A DNA stretch of 64,000 nt. Source: Apostichopus japonicus (lineage: Eukaryota; Echinodermata; Holothuroidea; Aspidochirotida; Stichopodidae). This document shows positions 44,936 through 58,105 of the stretch, piece by piece. The notes beneath the pieces are model-generated. The model made no database searches. It worked only from the letters and a program-made list of their open reading frames with translations, and had not been told where the DNA came from. The translations under genes were made by a program, and so were the position numbers. Position 1 is the first letter of the stretch, and each line of letters begins with the position of its first letter. The stretch is taken from the NCBI RefSeq assembly GCF_037975245.1, contig NC_092563.1, positions 26,912,960 through 26,976,959 of the forward strand, in the 5' to 3' direction.

Positions 44936-46185
44936 AGATAATAATTAGGATTGCTTCTCCCGTAGTTATGATGTACAGTATTGTATATCGGCGTTGAGAA
45001 GTATTTGGTGCGTCTGTCTGTCTGTCTGTCTGCCAAACTTCTTTTCTTTATTCTATATTCCAAATTGTGTCATTGTTGTTGTACAAGAATCAGGAATATT
45101 ACATCAGCATATCATTACAGTTGTTCAGTACTGGTTTTCAGTGAACTATTACATGACTAGTGAAGGAATGATAGAGTATTAACATTAATACTAATGGTAT
45201 GAATATCTGAATCACTTTAATACAATTAAATATTTGCTGAAACTTTTTCTGAAGCTAAACATTTTGTAAAAAGCAATACATGGGCTGAACCCCTGCACTC
45301 CTTCCCTTTCCTTTCCCATGCACAGTTTTACAGTTTACAAAATCCATGATAATCACACAGAGTTTGTGTTCAATTGTAAGTTATAATGTTATGTAAATTA
45401 TTGTAAGGGGATACAGTTTACTCATTCCATTCATTTCTGGTATGTTTATCAAGGATGGACAACTTCCAGTGATGTCAGTAGGAATTTTTTTGTCCGTTGT
45501 AAATTGTGTACGAACTGTGACCTCTTTTCCCCTCTTGACCAAGTCACCGATAATTGACTTTGTTCAACACAAAACCCTCCACTGGGTTAATTTTAGCATT
45601 CATGTGGACCCATATATATTCCACAACACAAACCATTCGTTGAGGGCGTAATAGTATCTATAGTACTCTAAAAGGTCGTAGCTTAATGGAGACAAGTCTG
45701 ATGACCCCTCAAAATATCAAAGTAAGTTATTCTGATGAGGCTATCCATGATTTTGGAAAAATATCTTTTTCTGCTCAGTGACTTTGAAACTTGACATTGA
45801 ACACAAACAAATATGTTGTTGCAATTAATCATCCACTATGAAAATACCACTGTGAGTACTAAAACAACATACAAACAAATGTTTCACAATAAGTTACCAA
45901 AACACTTACAAGCCTCTTTGGGGAACTTATTGTGAACATTTTAGCTTGTGCTGCTACTTCATTTGATCTATTTTTTATGGCTTCAAGTTTGGCTTTATCA
46001 TCTCTCAGCATACAGAATAGGAACTGTATAGAGGAAAACGGTTTTTGTCCGGGGCAAATAATCAAACCCCCCTCCCCCGGCTCCCTCAAGAAAAAAAATT
46101 TTTTTTTTAACCTATTGCCTGGGAGAATTTTTGTAGCACTTTTAAAAAAGTTCACAGTTAGAAATCCCCACCCCTTTTGTTTTAG
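44936..46185. other. Non-coding, (GTCT)n at 45013-45040
   Basis: A short GTCT microsatellite lies near 45013-45040. The rest is AT-rich, with a T/A-run at 46090-46110. No supported gene. Confidence 0.45.
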
Positions 46186-46510
46186 GTACATCAACGCTGC
46201 CAAAGCATCGTTGGCAATTGTCCTCCCATCGAAATTCCTATAACGTCCACGTTGATCTCCGCATCATCATAGCCAATCGCAGATGCATCCCAATACCAAC
46301 GCCGAAATGCAGGCAAGCAAACCTGGATATTGAACCAGTTGCATACAATAGCCGAGGTGCTCAGCGGCGGCGATCTGCTGAGATCACAGGCATATATCAA
46401 TTACAAAAGCCGATGTTATGAATGTGGTCGCTACCACTCTGGCGACGTTGACGTGCCACTACACGCTCCTCTTGCCTCTCTTCTCGGAGGGGTCAGTGTA
46501 CGAAAGTGAC
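46186..46510. other. GC-richer unannotated island
   Basis: About 320 bp with many CpG dinucleotides stand out from AT-rich flanks. A 67-codon plus-strand frame (46218-46421) includes LRIIIANRRCIPIPTPKCRQ, faintly like the linker after a LINE endonuclease domain. The resemblance is too weak for a call. It may be a LINE fragment or an exon. Confidence 0.25.
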
Positions 46511-47640
46511 CTGTTCTGACTAGCTCCTTACTCTAAGCTGTAACCATAACACAAATTTGCATTGCTAATTGGTCATTTGAGATTTCTCTCTTTTAACATC
46601 TCCACCTCTTCAACACCACTTGTCCTCTCTCCCTGAAGTGTTTTTTCATGTCGTGAGTTTGTATTTCCTTCTAAAACACCTCATTGCTCCCTCTCTTTAG
46701 TTGAGGGTCTCCAAAGGTTGCTCTTGTAGAAAGTGAAAACTTTTGATTGGATTTTTTCTGCCCTTTTTTTTTTTTTTCCATTTTCTTTTTGTGATGTATT
46801 TTTCTCTTTTACAAAACGTAACAAGATGTTAGCTTGTTAAAACAAAGTAAACATAAAAAAAACAAAAAAAAAATAAAAAACAGAATTAAAAGGAACTAGA
46901 ATGATAGCTGAAGAAATGACAATTAATGATTGTTCATGTGCAAACTAATCATTCCCTTCATGCTCCCTCTCGCCACGCCCAAAGAGAAAGAAAAAATTAG
47001 AAAATATAACAAACACGAGAAAAAAGGGGAAAAAAAAAAATCATAGAGAGATTTTTTCTAAAAGTGACTGACATGTTGCGCTGCTTGAGACTCCCAGAAT
47101 CAATTTTTTTTTTCTCTAGCAATAATTGAGAAGAAGTGACTCGCAGGACGACAAAAATCATATCCTGGAAAAAGATTTATTAAACTCTCAAAACGGTGGT
47201 ATTATTTTTCACCGTATTACAAGAAGATGAAATGAAAAAGTTGAATCTTAAATGTCCTCTGGATGGCCCTTGATCAGTTGTTTTATGAGTACACTTGTCA
47301 ATCAATCGCCACTACCAGATGAAAATTTTTTGCTAAAGTATAAGAAGAAGAAGAAGGAGTGAGTGAGTGAGTGAGTGAGAGAAAGAGAGAGAAAGAAAAA
47401 GATGAAGAGATACATCTCAGGATTTTTTTTATTTTTCCTATATTTTTGCTCTTTTCCTTTGAAATGAAAGTTTTTTTACTTTTTTTTTTACTTTTCAAGC
47501 TCTCTGAGAGCTAGTAGTAAGCTGATCAAATTTTTTTCCCCTCCACATTTCATTTTCATATCTTTGCCCAGGTAATATGGAAACAACATGACCATAAAGT
47601 TATCACTTGTGGAGTGCTCTGACTCAATTTACATTTAATG
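46511..47640. other. Non-coding, A- and T-runs, GAGT microsatellite
   Basis: Long homopolymer-rich stretches at 46760-46780, 46855-46880 and 47025-47040, and a (GAGT)n/(GA)n run at 47355-47395. No exon recognised. Confidence 0.5.
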
Positions 47641-47754
47641 AAGGTCAAGTCAGGGCCCAGTTTTTTTTTTCTCCTCTTCTTCTTCTTCGTCTTCTTTTTT
47701 TACTGTATCTAGCGCGAGAGAAAAACAGTAACAAAGATATAAAAAAATAACAAA

Positions 47755-48045
47755 AAAACACTTTCGGCGACGACGATGATGTTGCGGAGGGGATGGTGTT
47801 TACGTAGATGATAGCTGCCAACTTTTCCGGAATGAGGGAGGATTCGATTTTGTTTTGGAGGTTCGGTGATAGTAGGACATAAAATTCTGACACGGTTTAG
47901 AATCAGGTCATGTCTTCTAAAGGTTGAACGGTGAGAGAGAGAGAGAGAGACAGGTGTTCGAACAATCAAGACAGAGGAAGACTTGACCGAGAGTTGTTGT
48001 GAGTGCGACAACGTCGTCTTCGTGGTCATCATTGTTATCGTCTGT
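47755..48045. promoter_or_regulatory. CpG-richer block, possible promoter or untranslated first exon
   Basis: CpG is unusually frequent here (for example CGGCGACGACGATG at 47765 and GCGACAACGTCGTCTTCGTG at 48005) between A/T-run flanks. A (GA)n run lies at 47935-47952. It could be a start region on either strand. A plus-strand gene would be consistent with the candidate exon at 53449. No TATA or initiator can be singled out. Confidence 0.25.
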
Positions 48046-48059
48046 CCTGTAAAATCAAA

Positions 48060-51000
48060 CTACTGTATTTGATTGTAGATTGAAAGCTTTTGTTCAAGCC
48101 TTGTTTTGAGTTTTGCTTTTCTTTTGTTGTCCAAAGGGACAGAATAAAATTTTTAGATTCATTTTTATTTAAAAATTTTTTTTTTTTTTTTTTTTAGGGG
48201 AAGGTAAGAAGTTGATAAGTCCAAGGTCTATTGTTGAAATAAGGAGTATATAGAGTCTTATTCAGTCTGGACAGCCCATTGGTGGGTTGGATGATGGAGT
48301 TTCTCCTTTGTGTACAATTTGTAATCTGTGCCTTTGGTTAATAGTTTTTATTAAGATTGATATTGCCTTAAAATTGATAATTGATTGCACCAGATGCTGT
48401 TGATTTGGATGTAATTTGTTACAGATGTAGCAAACTTTAAGGGAACAGGTCTGGAGTCATTCAAAGAAATCAATACCATCCCCTGCCCTACCCCAACTGT
48501 AAATGGTTATAATTTTTCTTGTTTTTCTTCTTTCTTTCTTCTTTAATTCAAATTGGTGCTCTGATTACGGTCAATTTGGATTCTGTTTACAAGACAATAA
48601 ATATTTCAAAGTTGAACTGAAGTGGTGCTGTTCATTATTACTATTGAAAATTTTAGCAAGGGGGCCAAAAAAAAAAAACACGAAAGTTTGCTGGGCAAAC
48701 TGAAATTTAAAAATAGTGTTACGAAAACAGTGGACAATTTTCCCTTACAAAAATGCCATAAAGACTATGACAAGTTTTAACCAACCATATTTAAACCGTT
48801 CATCAACATAAAAATGATTTGCAAGTTATTACCGTGATTTTGTTTGTGTTGATGTTTAAATTCTAAACTGCTGTTTGTTAAATTTGTCTCATTTACTGTA
48901 CTATTGAACCTGCCAGGAGAATTAGTCGATGCACTTTCCTGACGGGCTATAAAGTTGATTCCTAGGGTTCCTGGGTTGGAGTTACCGGTATGACACTCTC
49001 CGTGTAGTCGTCATCGTTGTAAAGATGTTTACAAATTCTCTTGTGGAATATTACAAGTTTTTTACTACCAGCTGTACGTTAGCGGTCCTGAATTGAATGA
49101 CTGTAATGTATCCTTGAAGATATAATTACATACTAAATCTCATTTATGAACCTGTGTGCGGTTTGGCCTAGAATAAGACCATGATTGACAACAGTAGGTG
49201 GCTTGAGTTCCCTTTTCTATCTCAGCCACATGATTGGTTCAGGGACTTAGGTATAAATGAAGTATACTTAGGTCTTTTACTTAAGTATAATGCAGTTACT
49301 TTGCAGAGGAAGCCGGTAGTGTGTGTGTGGTCCGGCATCCGACTTCTAAGTCCGACTTTTGACTTCTAAATTTACGAAGTATTAACGTTAACGTTTATGT
49401 AGGATTCTGTACAGTGTGGAGAGGCGTGGTACGCAAACTCAAGTGGCGTTTAATAAATTTGCACAGGTCTTTCATCCGTAGACTCGGCAACACTGCGTTA
49501 CTTTAAAATATTTATGATTGAACCATGCAAGGAGGTTTGTGGTAGTAATATGACTAATAACGACATCTTTGAACAGTAAATCATGTATAACAATCAACAA
49601 TGTTCACTTTTATTCGTTTAAGGGTATGCTATTCTATGTCTCACAGTTTTCAGAATGGGGTTATTTTCCATCCGTCCATGTTATGGTTTTTAAATTTATA
49701 TTACATGTGTCAGTTGTGATGTAAAACCTGATATGGAACATAAATGAAACAATTTTTTTTTTGTCATAACATTTATGGGAAATCAATCAAGGGAGTTTAC
49801 CGTGGATATAAATTTTTAATGGATAGAAAAGGTGCATGCTTTGTGTAAAATCTGGTAATATAGAAGAAATTTAACATAAAAAAGAAGTTTATTGTCGTCT
49901 TCAAATCAGATAGTCAAGTAAGTGAGGAGTGGGAGTGGGGGAGGGCTGTAAAGGAGGGCTGTTGGGGGCTGTGGGGGGTTGGGCAATGCAAGTTCGTATT
50001 TGGAGAAGAAAAATATTTCATATTACTAGTTGAAAACCCCATCTTAATATCCTGTCCCAACTGTAACTCCAGATATGGTTGATTGAAATGGAATTTATTT
50101 TGACAAGCTTTAACACTCAATTCTTCCTTGGAATCCATCACAGTGGGTACACAGTGGTCTGTAGATTTCATAACGACAAATGTTCTTCGAGGGCTTTACT
50201 TTCCTATAATAATCTTTGTTGTTGATTTGTCCTTGATATCTGTTTTAATACAATTGGAATGTTTGTTTAGCTGCCAAGGTTCAGGCTGTATTTATAATTT
50301 CATCCAAATGCAACAGTTTTGTAAAAATATCAGTTTCGGTGCATTCAATAACTTAAAGACAAAAGAAAAAAACACAAATATTTTCAACTGATTTGCAGCT
50401 TGATGACTTTATTCAATCTACTGTTGCCAGATGCAATTTACAAAATACCACTAAATTGAAATCTCCATATCTTCCCCCCCCCCCATAGGAAATAATATGA
50501 GGGTGTGTGGGTTTGACCTGTAGACTGTATGCAGAAATATTCCAGCATTTTGTATTAAGCATTCAGCTTCATCCACTGGAATATATAGGTCTTTAAAGAT
50601 TTACTCCAATAAATTAGGTCTTTTCAAAATTTTGTGGGTACATACATATTAGCGAGTACAGGAACCCCAACAGAGATAGAGAGTCGGAAAACCTAGTTTG
50701 GTAGTAAGCTCCAAAGGTCAGAATAGGTCTCCATTGGTGCAAAGAGCTTGCTGTCGAACAATTAAAAATTAAAGATTTGAATATCTTACAAAGTGAATAC
50801 ATGTATGTGTTATAATTTAACATTAATTGTCTTCTTGAAAAAATCATGCAATTGAAATCGCTAACTTACAGTACACCAAGCTAAATTTTCCTTTCTTTCT
50901 CTCTTGTAACGAATGCTTTGTTTTTTTTTTTTTGTCCATTAGTGAGAAGAGACTCTCTTATTGATTCAGCTGACAAAAGTTTCCATTTTAAGGTTTCAAC

Positions 51001-52000
51001 TAGCTGGCTTCATTAAGTAGGTCAGTTGTACCTTTAGAAAGCCTGTATGTGATTGATGATAACATTAATGACAACCCATCGGACAAACATCAGAACAATG
51101 TTATCAGGGTTTTAGAGAACTTTAGAGTAGCACGTCAAAGAAAAATGTTGGCAGATTAAAAGTTAATAAAATTTACCTGCAACTTTCATGCTGTTACGTG
51201 TTAATGAAAACATGGGATGGTTATTCCTTTATTCTTAGTGAAAGAAAAAAAAAATTCCAGAATTGATCTTAATTCCTACTTTGTATGCAAGGAGGATTTC
51301 TGTGAACTTAGCATTGGTCAGTCGCATCCCTCCCTCCCCCCCCCCCTCCCCAACACCCATCTCACATCTTGTATTCAAATTATTGGAAAATGATAACTGG
51401 GATATCATCCTTTTCATAAATGTACACTGCTTAGTATTGATATGTCGAGGGAGACAAAAATCTGATGGGTTTCCAAGTGTGCAATCAAAGCCAGGTAGTT
51501 ACCAAGGAAGAAAACTTGGCAGGTGGGGGGGGGGGTGGGGCATGGTTGGTCAAAGAAACTGCAAGATATTTGACAAAGGTTGATAACCTACTTACAGGAA
51601 TAGAGGAACAATTGATGTCCAAGAAATATCTCAAACAAAGACTAATTAGTCCTCTCTTCATAGTATGAGATAAGATAAGCCGAACAAGCAGGGGAAGGAG
51701 GGGGGTGGGGGGAGGGGGGGAAAGCTGAGTCATTGTCGAATACTGTACTTCTATGCTTTGACACGTTGCCTTACAACTCGGTTTTTTCAATGGACACAGC
51801 TACTTTACATGGCCAGAACATTCACTGCCAAGTAAAATGTAAAACTATGTTTCGTAATCAGGCAGCGTGAACTGTTACGTATCATTTCATGTGAATATTT
51901 TCATGTTTCCAACTTTCCACACACACACACGAAAAAGAAGTTATTGAGAGGATGATGTTCGTCTGGGCAATCTTAGCTTTTTGTCAGTATGCCATCCAAT
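48060..52000. other. Non-coding AT-rich DNA
   Basis: Nearly 4 kb without a supported exon or mobile element. Poly-C tracts lie near 50475 and 51338-51350, and G-rich tracts near 51521 and 51695-51720. A few TACWGTA heptamers are present (near 48064, 48896, 50870 and 51743). Confidence 0.5.
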
Positions 52001-52049
52001 AAAATTAAACCTCTATTATGGATGGTCCAACTACAGAGTCCCAAGTTTC

Positions 52050-52790
52050 AAGTTTAGAATCTAAACCAATCTGAAAGGATTGTTTTTCATTGATTGGAGC
52101 TATAAAATAAAATTTACAAACAAAGAACATAAATACAAAAAGAAAAAGACAATGAAAATTTACATGTACAAACAGAAGTATAATAAATAAGCAGAATAAA
52201 AATTTGAGAAAGTCATTTAAAAAATTCAAAAGAATGTAAAAAGGAAAAAATGTAACACATCGTAAAAGTAAAGATTGTACGGTTAAATAATTACAAAAAA
52301 TACTTAAAACAATTGAGGCACAATTTGAAGAATGAAAAGTGCACACTTAGCTTTGGAAACATCAAAGAGAATGGGAGTTTTGGATTTTGGGTGGAAGACT
52401 GTTCAAGGTTCTAGCTACAACGCACTGGAAGGAATTCTTGTGGACCCTTTCTGTATAGACATTCTAATTTGGTGGAAACGGCCATTTTCAATTTTGATAT
52501 CTAATTGTCAAAAGGTGCGTTGAATTGAAAATTGTCATCAACTACCACACCAAGATAAGTAGAGGTTTGAACCTGTGGTTCAATAGGATCATTGTTAACT
52601 GACAGTGACATATTTACCTCAGGAAGGGTAGGAGTTTTTTGTTTTGTACTACAAAACACGGTTGACTTAGTTTTCACTAACATTCAAACTAAGATTATTA
52701 GCAATGAGCCAGTCATAGATATTGTATTAAACACAAATCACTTTTGTAGGGTAAACTACACAACGTTGAAGTCCTCAGATCCAAGATAAA
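52050..52790 (-). pseudogene. LINE reverse transcriptase fragment, minus strand
   Basis: The minus strand near 52700 reads YDWLIANNLSLNV, then in an adjacent frame KTKSTVFCSTKQKTP, then VQTSTYLGVVVDDNFQFN near 52545. This is the order W-L..N-L-x-L-N, K-T-K, and YLGV.ID..L..N found in CR1/Jockey-type reverse transcriptases after the active site. One frameshift and a stop (at 52501-52503) interrupt it. The downstream portion is AT-rich, encodes only low-complexity Phe/Leu runs, and may be 3' UTR. Confidence 0.72.
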
Positions 52791-53015
52791 ATAACAGGCT
52801 AAGATAAGTATGGCTTTATATGCCATATGACATTTAGAATTTTATAACAGTTCATTTTCATAAATAGTAATATTTCCTATTAAACACTGTCTTTCTGGTC
52901 TAGCATAATGTGATCACCAATATTTCTACCACCGTTTTACACCTCTCAGTTTGGTTTACTAACATGACAGCAGTCTCTTTCCCGAAATGTTTCTTCAAGG
53001 CTGATTATAATTTTC

Positions 53016-53370
53016 AGACTCGCCCCAAACCGCGTGCTGCGCTCTGAAAAGTTAACTTTCCGTTGCTTGCAAGTGCAGTTTTCTGCTTGTCACTACAAAA
53101 TGCAGACAGAAATGAAAAGTTATACCTTGTTATCTTTAGCTGAACCTGAGATGTCCATCGCTGTATCCATAATACACTGTGCTTTGGGTATTGACCGCAG
53201 CTGTATGTATTGACTGTACACTAGTGTCTAATTACAGAAGGTAGCAAGCTGTGGGTGTATTTTCTGGGATCGATGGTGGTGTCTAACACTTCTGCTACAC
53301 CTCATTCGAAACTAGGTCAGATTACCGGCATAAGACGTTTCTTTATGCGAGAGTCTTCACACCCTTTAAA
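53016..53370 (+). repeat. Interspersed 360-bp repeat, copy B
   Basis: Collinear with 9513-9871. It begins AGACTCGCCCCAAACCGC and ends CACACCCTTTAAA as copy A does, with small indels (for example loss of AATTGTTA-type bases and of the GTTTGTAT word). Here it is not flanked by the THAP element, which shows that the repeat is an independent unit or part of a larger one. Confidence 0.8.
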
Positions 53371-53448
53371 ACTAATACGGCTTCGGACCTGTCTGATGGG
53401 TTAAATCTATAATAAATTCTGAATCTCTTTTCTCCTGTACCTTAACAG

Positions 53449-53500
53449 ATTTCTTGGAGGCCCTCGGAGAGTATCGCACAGAGGACATCTTATTTAAGTG
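53449..53500 (+). CDS. Candidate internal coding exon, 52 bp (unknown protein)
   Basis: A textbook acceptor (TTTTCTCCTGTACCTTAACAG, ending at 53448) and a perfect donor (GTGGTAAGT, intron from 53501) bracket 52 bp. In the frame that begins with the last two bases of a split codon, the exon is open and reads FLEALGEYRTEDILFK with a split last codon. The other two frames are less protein-like, and one contains TAA. The amino-acid composition is ordinary globular. I cannot name the protein. It would be a plus-strand gene with very large introns. No neighbouring exon was found. Confidence 0.5.
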
Positions 53501-56500
53501 GTAAGTCCCTTCTTTTTGTCTTCCTTGTTCTAGGACAGGATGGTACAATGTTTTTTTTTTGGTGGGGAGGGGGGGGGGGAGAGGGAGGATGGGGCTTACA
53601 AGTGTTAAACAGGAACAGACCTTTTAAAGCCTCCTATCATGTTGAACAGAAATTTACAGTGTTTCCTTTTCTTCATCCAGAATGGGCATGGAAGGAAAAG
53701 TTGCAAACAAAAGAGTAGGCTAACTTGTTCAGGAGTCCAAGTTTCCAAAATGAGACAGCAAGGGTCCTTAACATTTGTAAAGTTTTTAATTATGTTACAC
53801 ACGTTAGACAGTGTCGCCTGCAGATACATCTGTTGCTCTCTATCCATTCTTCTACTCTCCAGGAAACATCGTAATTAATCTTCAGATTTATCCGAATGTC
53901 AAACCTAGCAGTACTAGAACTCTTCTTCCTCCAATTGACTCAGTTATTCTCTATGTTTATATGCAATAACTGCTGCCCTCTGTAATTTTGAATATCTCGT
54001 ATAACATGCCATTACGACGTTATCGTCATGTTAAAATGAACGACGTGATTGCAATTTTTCAAACTGGGACAGGCTCAACAACTTTTCTTATTGTTGGTTG
54101 GGTAATTTTTTTGTCAAACAGAATATTTTAATTGGGAAATTATTTTGATTGTGTTCGGCTTGTTCAAAATTTACAGCGGGCATTTTCATGGACGAGTGCC
54201 ATTCATCACATGGAAAGCAAAACAAAAATGGATTTAATGAAGACAGAGATATGAAGAAAAACATGTTCTCATTTCTCCGTTCACTTAGACTCAGATTTAT
54301 AATCAGTTGGGTTCATGCAGTGTCTTAAAACTGAAATAGTATTTTTGGGAAAAATATATTAAAACTCAAATCAAATATATGCTATAGTTTTATATTGGGT
54401 AAGAGCTCAATCTGCGTCAGCTTTGAAAATGTAATAGTCACACATTAGTTTTTCCCCCTCCTCCTTCCTCTTCCCCTCCCCCTTTTGTGTTATATTGACT
54501 CAGTCTTTGAGAAAACGGAGGGGGGGCGGGGGTGGGATATGTACCTTGTTATGATCGTAGGATTGATTGCTACTCTTTAGTGCTAAAAAAGTTGCTTCCA
54601 GACCAACAAAATAGGTGTCGACTTAATAATGGAATCTTCAACATTTTAATTGAGATATTTATCTCAGTTTTCATTGGCAAGAACCTGCTAAAGCATGACA
54701 GACTGGGCAGAAAATGTCACCTTTCAGATCAAGGCAGAAATGTTTTGAAGAATAGGACTGAAGTTATTATCTGAGTATGAAATGCACACACACACACAAA
54801 GAGACATACCGACCAGACATTAAATATTTCCCCCATAAATCTGGATAGAAAATGGGACGTTTATAATAAATAAGAATTGGGCTTAAATTTCTTTGAGATA
54901 GTTATGCTATATGTGTCATGTCCTCCATATATTGAACTTTCATGTTAAACGTCCCAGATGCTCTCAAAGTTTGTTGGGATTCCTCCAACTTAAGGCATTA
55001 ATTGACAGCAATATGAGTAGCTCCCATCTCTCCTGCTCTCACACCCTTGTTTAGAGGATGCTAGAGGACTAGAAGTCTATTGGAGGCCAATTTTCATCAC
55101 TCATAATATAACACTATGTATGCCTCTTCCTTTCATTTGAAAGTCTAATTCTGCCTTTTGTGTTCTTTTCATTACCATATCAATGCATATAGACAGGTGG
55201 CCGCTGCTTACAAGGTGCTTGGGCTCTTCTGCTTACTCTACTCCCTCCCTACTTGTGTACAAGGATTTATTAATTGTGCTGTCCAAACTTCTTTTCTCTT
55301 CCTCCCATTGTATATACTGAACTGCTGTATGTAGTATGTATCATCAAGCACACAGTCAGACAGTCATAGTGGCTGCCATGACGGAAAGATATGGAGTAAA
55401 TAATAATTACTTGGTTTTTTATTGGGTTTTATTAATCAGAGGAGGAGAAGGAGGTAAAAGCTGAGATAAGGTTCCTGTGGTAGTACTTGTCAGTTTGTAT
55501 TTGTGAAGGGTCATTGCACTTCAAGTCACCTAATTTTGTTTTTTAACAGAGAGTGTGATATTTGCAACAAAGATTGGTTTTAGGCCGTGGGCTGATCATA
55601 AACTGTGGCGAAAGAGAGAGAGCAATATATATTGTTTGGCAAGTTTAAATCATCTGACAGAGAGATGTAGAAATGAGTTCACGTCGATAGTAATGTGACC
55701 AATTATCGAACACTTATCTCCGTGATGAATGGTTGTTTAGACAACCAATCGTTGAGTTTGATACACTTGATGGAGGAAGCATGATGATAAAGATCCCCAA
55801 AACAAGCAAATCAGTTTGCGAGGGGAGATATCAGTTTTGAAAATGATTGGAAATACGAAGAGAATACGAGTAAATTAAAAAAAAAAATCGAAAGGAAATG
55901 AATTGCAAAAAAAACAAAAATGAGTTTAAATGCCAAAATCGTAGAAACAATTAGAAATATATTTATACAAAGGGAGAAACAATGTATAATTTAGATGAGA
56001 ATAATTAAAGAAAGGCTGGCTTAAGTTATCTCGTAGAGATTGAGAGAATGAGAGAGGGAGGGTGGGAGGGAATAAACAACTGTTTTCATCAGTTGGATTC
56101 AGTTATCTGTTATCAGAAGTATACTCATCAATTTGGAATCCACTATCTTGCTGAAAAATTTGTAAATTTAGATAAAAATGGTCTAGAGAAAACTGGAGGG
56201 TAAAACTGTCAAACAAATTTAAAGTTGAAAGGAAAACAAGTCTTTTGTGATTCACAAAGCAATGTATTCCATGCACAGTCACAAATCTATTTTGACAACT
56301 TTCGTACTCTGTGTCCTGTCCTTGATTACGCTGTGATACAAACATTGTGTCTGAGTTTTTTTTACTGTTTAACAACAAATGCACAATATTGCTGTCTAAC
56401 CGCCCCCCCCCAAAAAAAATAAGACACATGTGTCATATCGGATCTGTGCTGAATATGTCGATATTTTGTTTGTTTGTAGAATTATGTTATTATTTCAACA

Positions 56501-57830
56501 CTCATCCTTAATTTTGCCCATAAGTCATGCTGATGAGTGGTCTTGGTTTTGGTAAAGCAAAACCACCTCTGATGCTGCATTTTGAGCTAATCAGTGATTC
56601 ATATAACCCCCCTCCCCCCCCAACATGTTAAGGATGATAGAATTTTTTAAAAATTTTTAAAATTTTTTTTTTATAAAAGCTAGAGTGAACAATAGCCCAT
56701 GAAGATTGACATAAGTCAAGAGCTAATATAGGCTGTGAGGCACTATAAAATAAATCAACATGGGCCAATCAGTGGTTCACAGCAGCTTAGGAACTACTGA
56801 CGTGTGGGGGTTGCTGGCCCCCTCACCCCAGAAGCACACCTAAGCGGTACGGTGGGAGGTGTGCACTATACATGACCTAAACTGAAAGTATCCAGAGATT
56901 CAGAACAGTTCGGGCATCCAGATGGCAGATGAACACCTCTCGGTCAAGGATTGGGTGATCAGTGCCTATAAAATACACCACCCACTCCCCTCTCGCAACA
57001 CCACCCACTCCCCTTTTGCAAAAAAAAAAAAATCCAAAGTAATCCAAAGAACATTCCTGGAGGGTTCAGACCCCCAAAGTTATTTATGAATAAAAGTTGT
57101 TTAAAATTTAAGACAATGGAATGTCCAGAGAAAGAAAATTCTATATTGAGGGTGGAGGTTAAAATGTTCATGCTTGTTGAATTTGGAATATATATTATAT
57201 ATTTATATTTTACTTAATTAGTAACATATTTGGATAGGGGAGGAGGTTAGGGAGGGGGTAGAGGGGTGGGAATAGCAGGAATGTGGGTGTAATGTACTTC
57301 TGACAATCTTTAAGTTTCTAAATTGTTAATGACGGCAATATTGCATTTTGCTGTGTGACTCTTATTATTAGAAAACTATTAAACCAACCTTATTTGGATA
57401 TAACAATGTTTTTGTTGCAAAATTTCCATTAAGTTTGGTAGTTCTGAAGGTAATTGCATCATTTAAATACTGTAAGTGAGAATGTCAGACACAAAGAGTT
57501 CTGGTCCATGCATTGCCTAGATTGATTCGTAAAAATCTAGATAACACAAATGTTAATAACCAACAGAAATGGAAGTGGTAGGAGGGTGAGAGATTTTTAT
57601 TTCCTGTCACACTGAATTTACAAAAATAAAATTGAAATTATAGTGTAAAAATGACTCATCTTGTCGGTACGGTAATGTTTAATATTTAAATGTTAAATCT
57701 TTAAGTGAATGGAAAGTTTTACACAATTGCAGGCATAACTTACTGCTTTCAGTAACCGATTAACTTGTGGTAGAACGTAGCAAGAACGATGGTTTTGAAT
57801 CTATATCTTGTGCTGTACTAAACTGTCTGA
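53501..57830. other. Non-coding DNA downstream of the candidate exon
   Basis: Mostly unique sequence consistent with intron. G-rich patches lie at 53560-53580 and 57235-57270, and C-runs at 56402 and 56607-56620. The block 55540-55830 is complex and repeat-free and could be conserved non-coding sequence. No further exon with both splice sites and a sensible frame was found. Confidence 0.45.
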
Positions 57831-57832
57831 GC

Positions 57833-58105
57833 TCCTCCTCCTCCTCCTCCTCCTCCTCCTCCTCCTCCTCCTCCTCCTCCTCCTCCTCCTCCTCCTCCTC
57901 CTACTCCTACTCCTCCTCCTCCTCCCCCTCCCCCTCACTCCTCCTCCCCCTCCTCTTCCTCCTCCCCCCTCCTCCCTCCTCCCTCCTCCCTCCTCCCTCC
58001 TCCCACCTCCCTCCTCCCACCTCCCTCCTCCCTTCTCCCTATTCCGTCCTCCTCCTCCTCGTCCTCTCCCTTCCCATTCTTCTTCTCCTTTCCTCTCCCC
58101 TTTCG
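57833..58105. repeat. (CTC)n/(TCC)n microsatellite and polypyrimidine tract
   Basis: An almost pure CTC run of about 70 bp (57833-57902) continues into TCCTCC, CCCTCCT and TTCTCC units. Both strands give long open frames of Ser/Leu/Pro or Arg/Gly/Glu only because of the repeat. Confidence 0.97.

Noticed and set aside
45725-45765. CTGATGAGG...GGAAA as another hammerhead
   Set aside because: No stem II can be drawn between the boxes and no matching cleavage-site strand follows.
49914-50171. 85-codon minus-strand frame
   Set aside because: Ordinary-looking residues but no motif, and its C-terminal part is a low-complexity CCC/GGG-rich stretch.
53605-53878. Overlapping 80-codon frames on both strands
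   Set aside because: Neither shows a known motif; overlap on both strands of unique DNA is compatible with chance.
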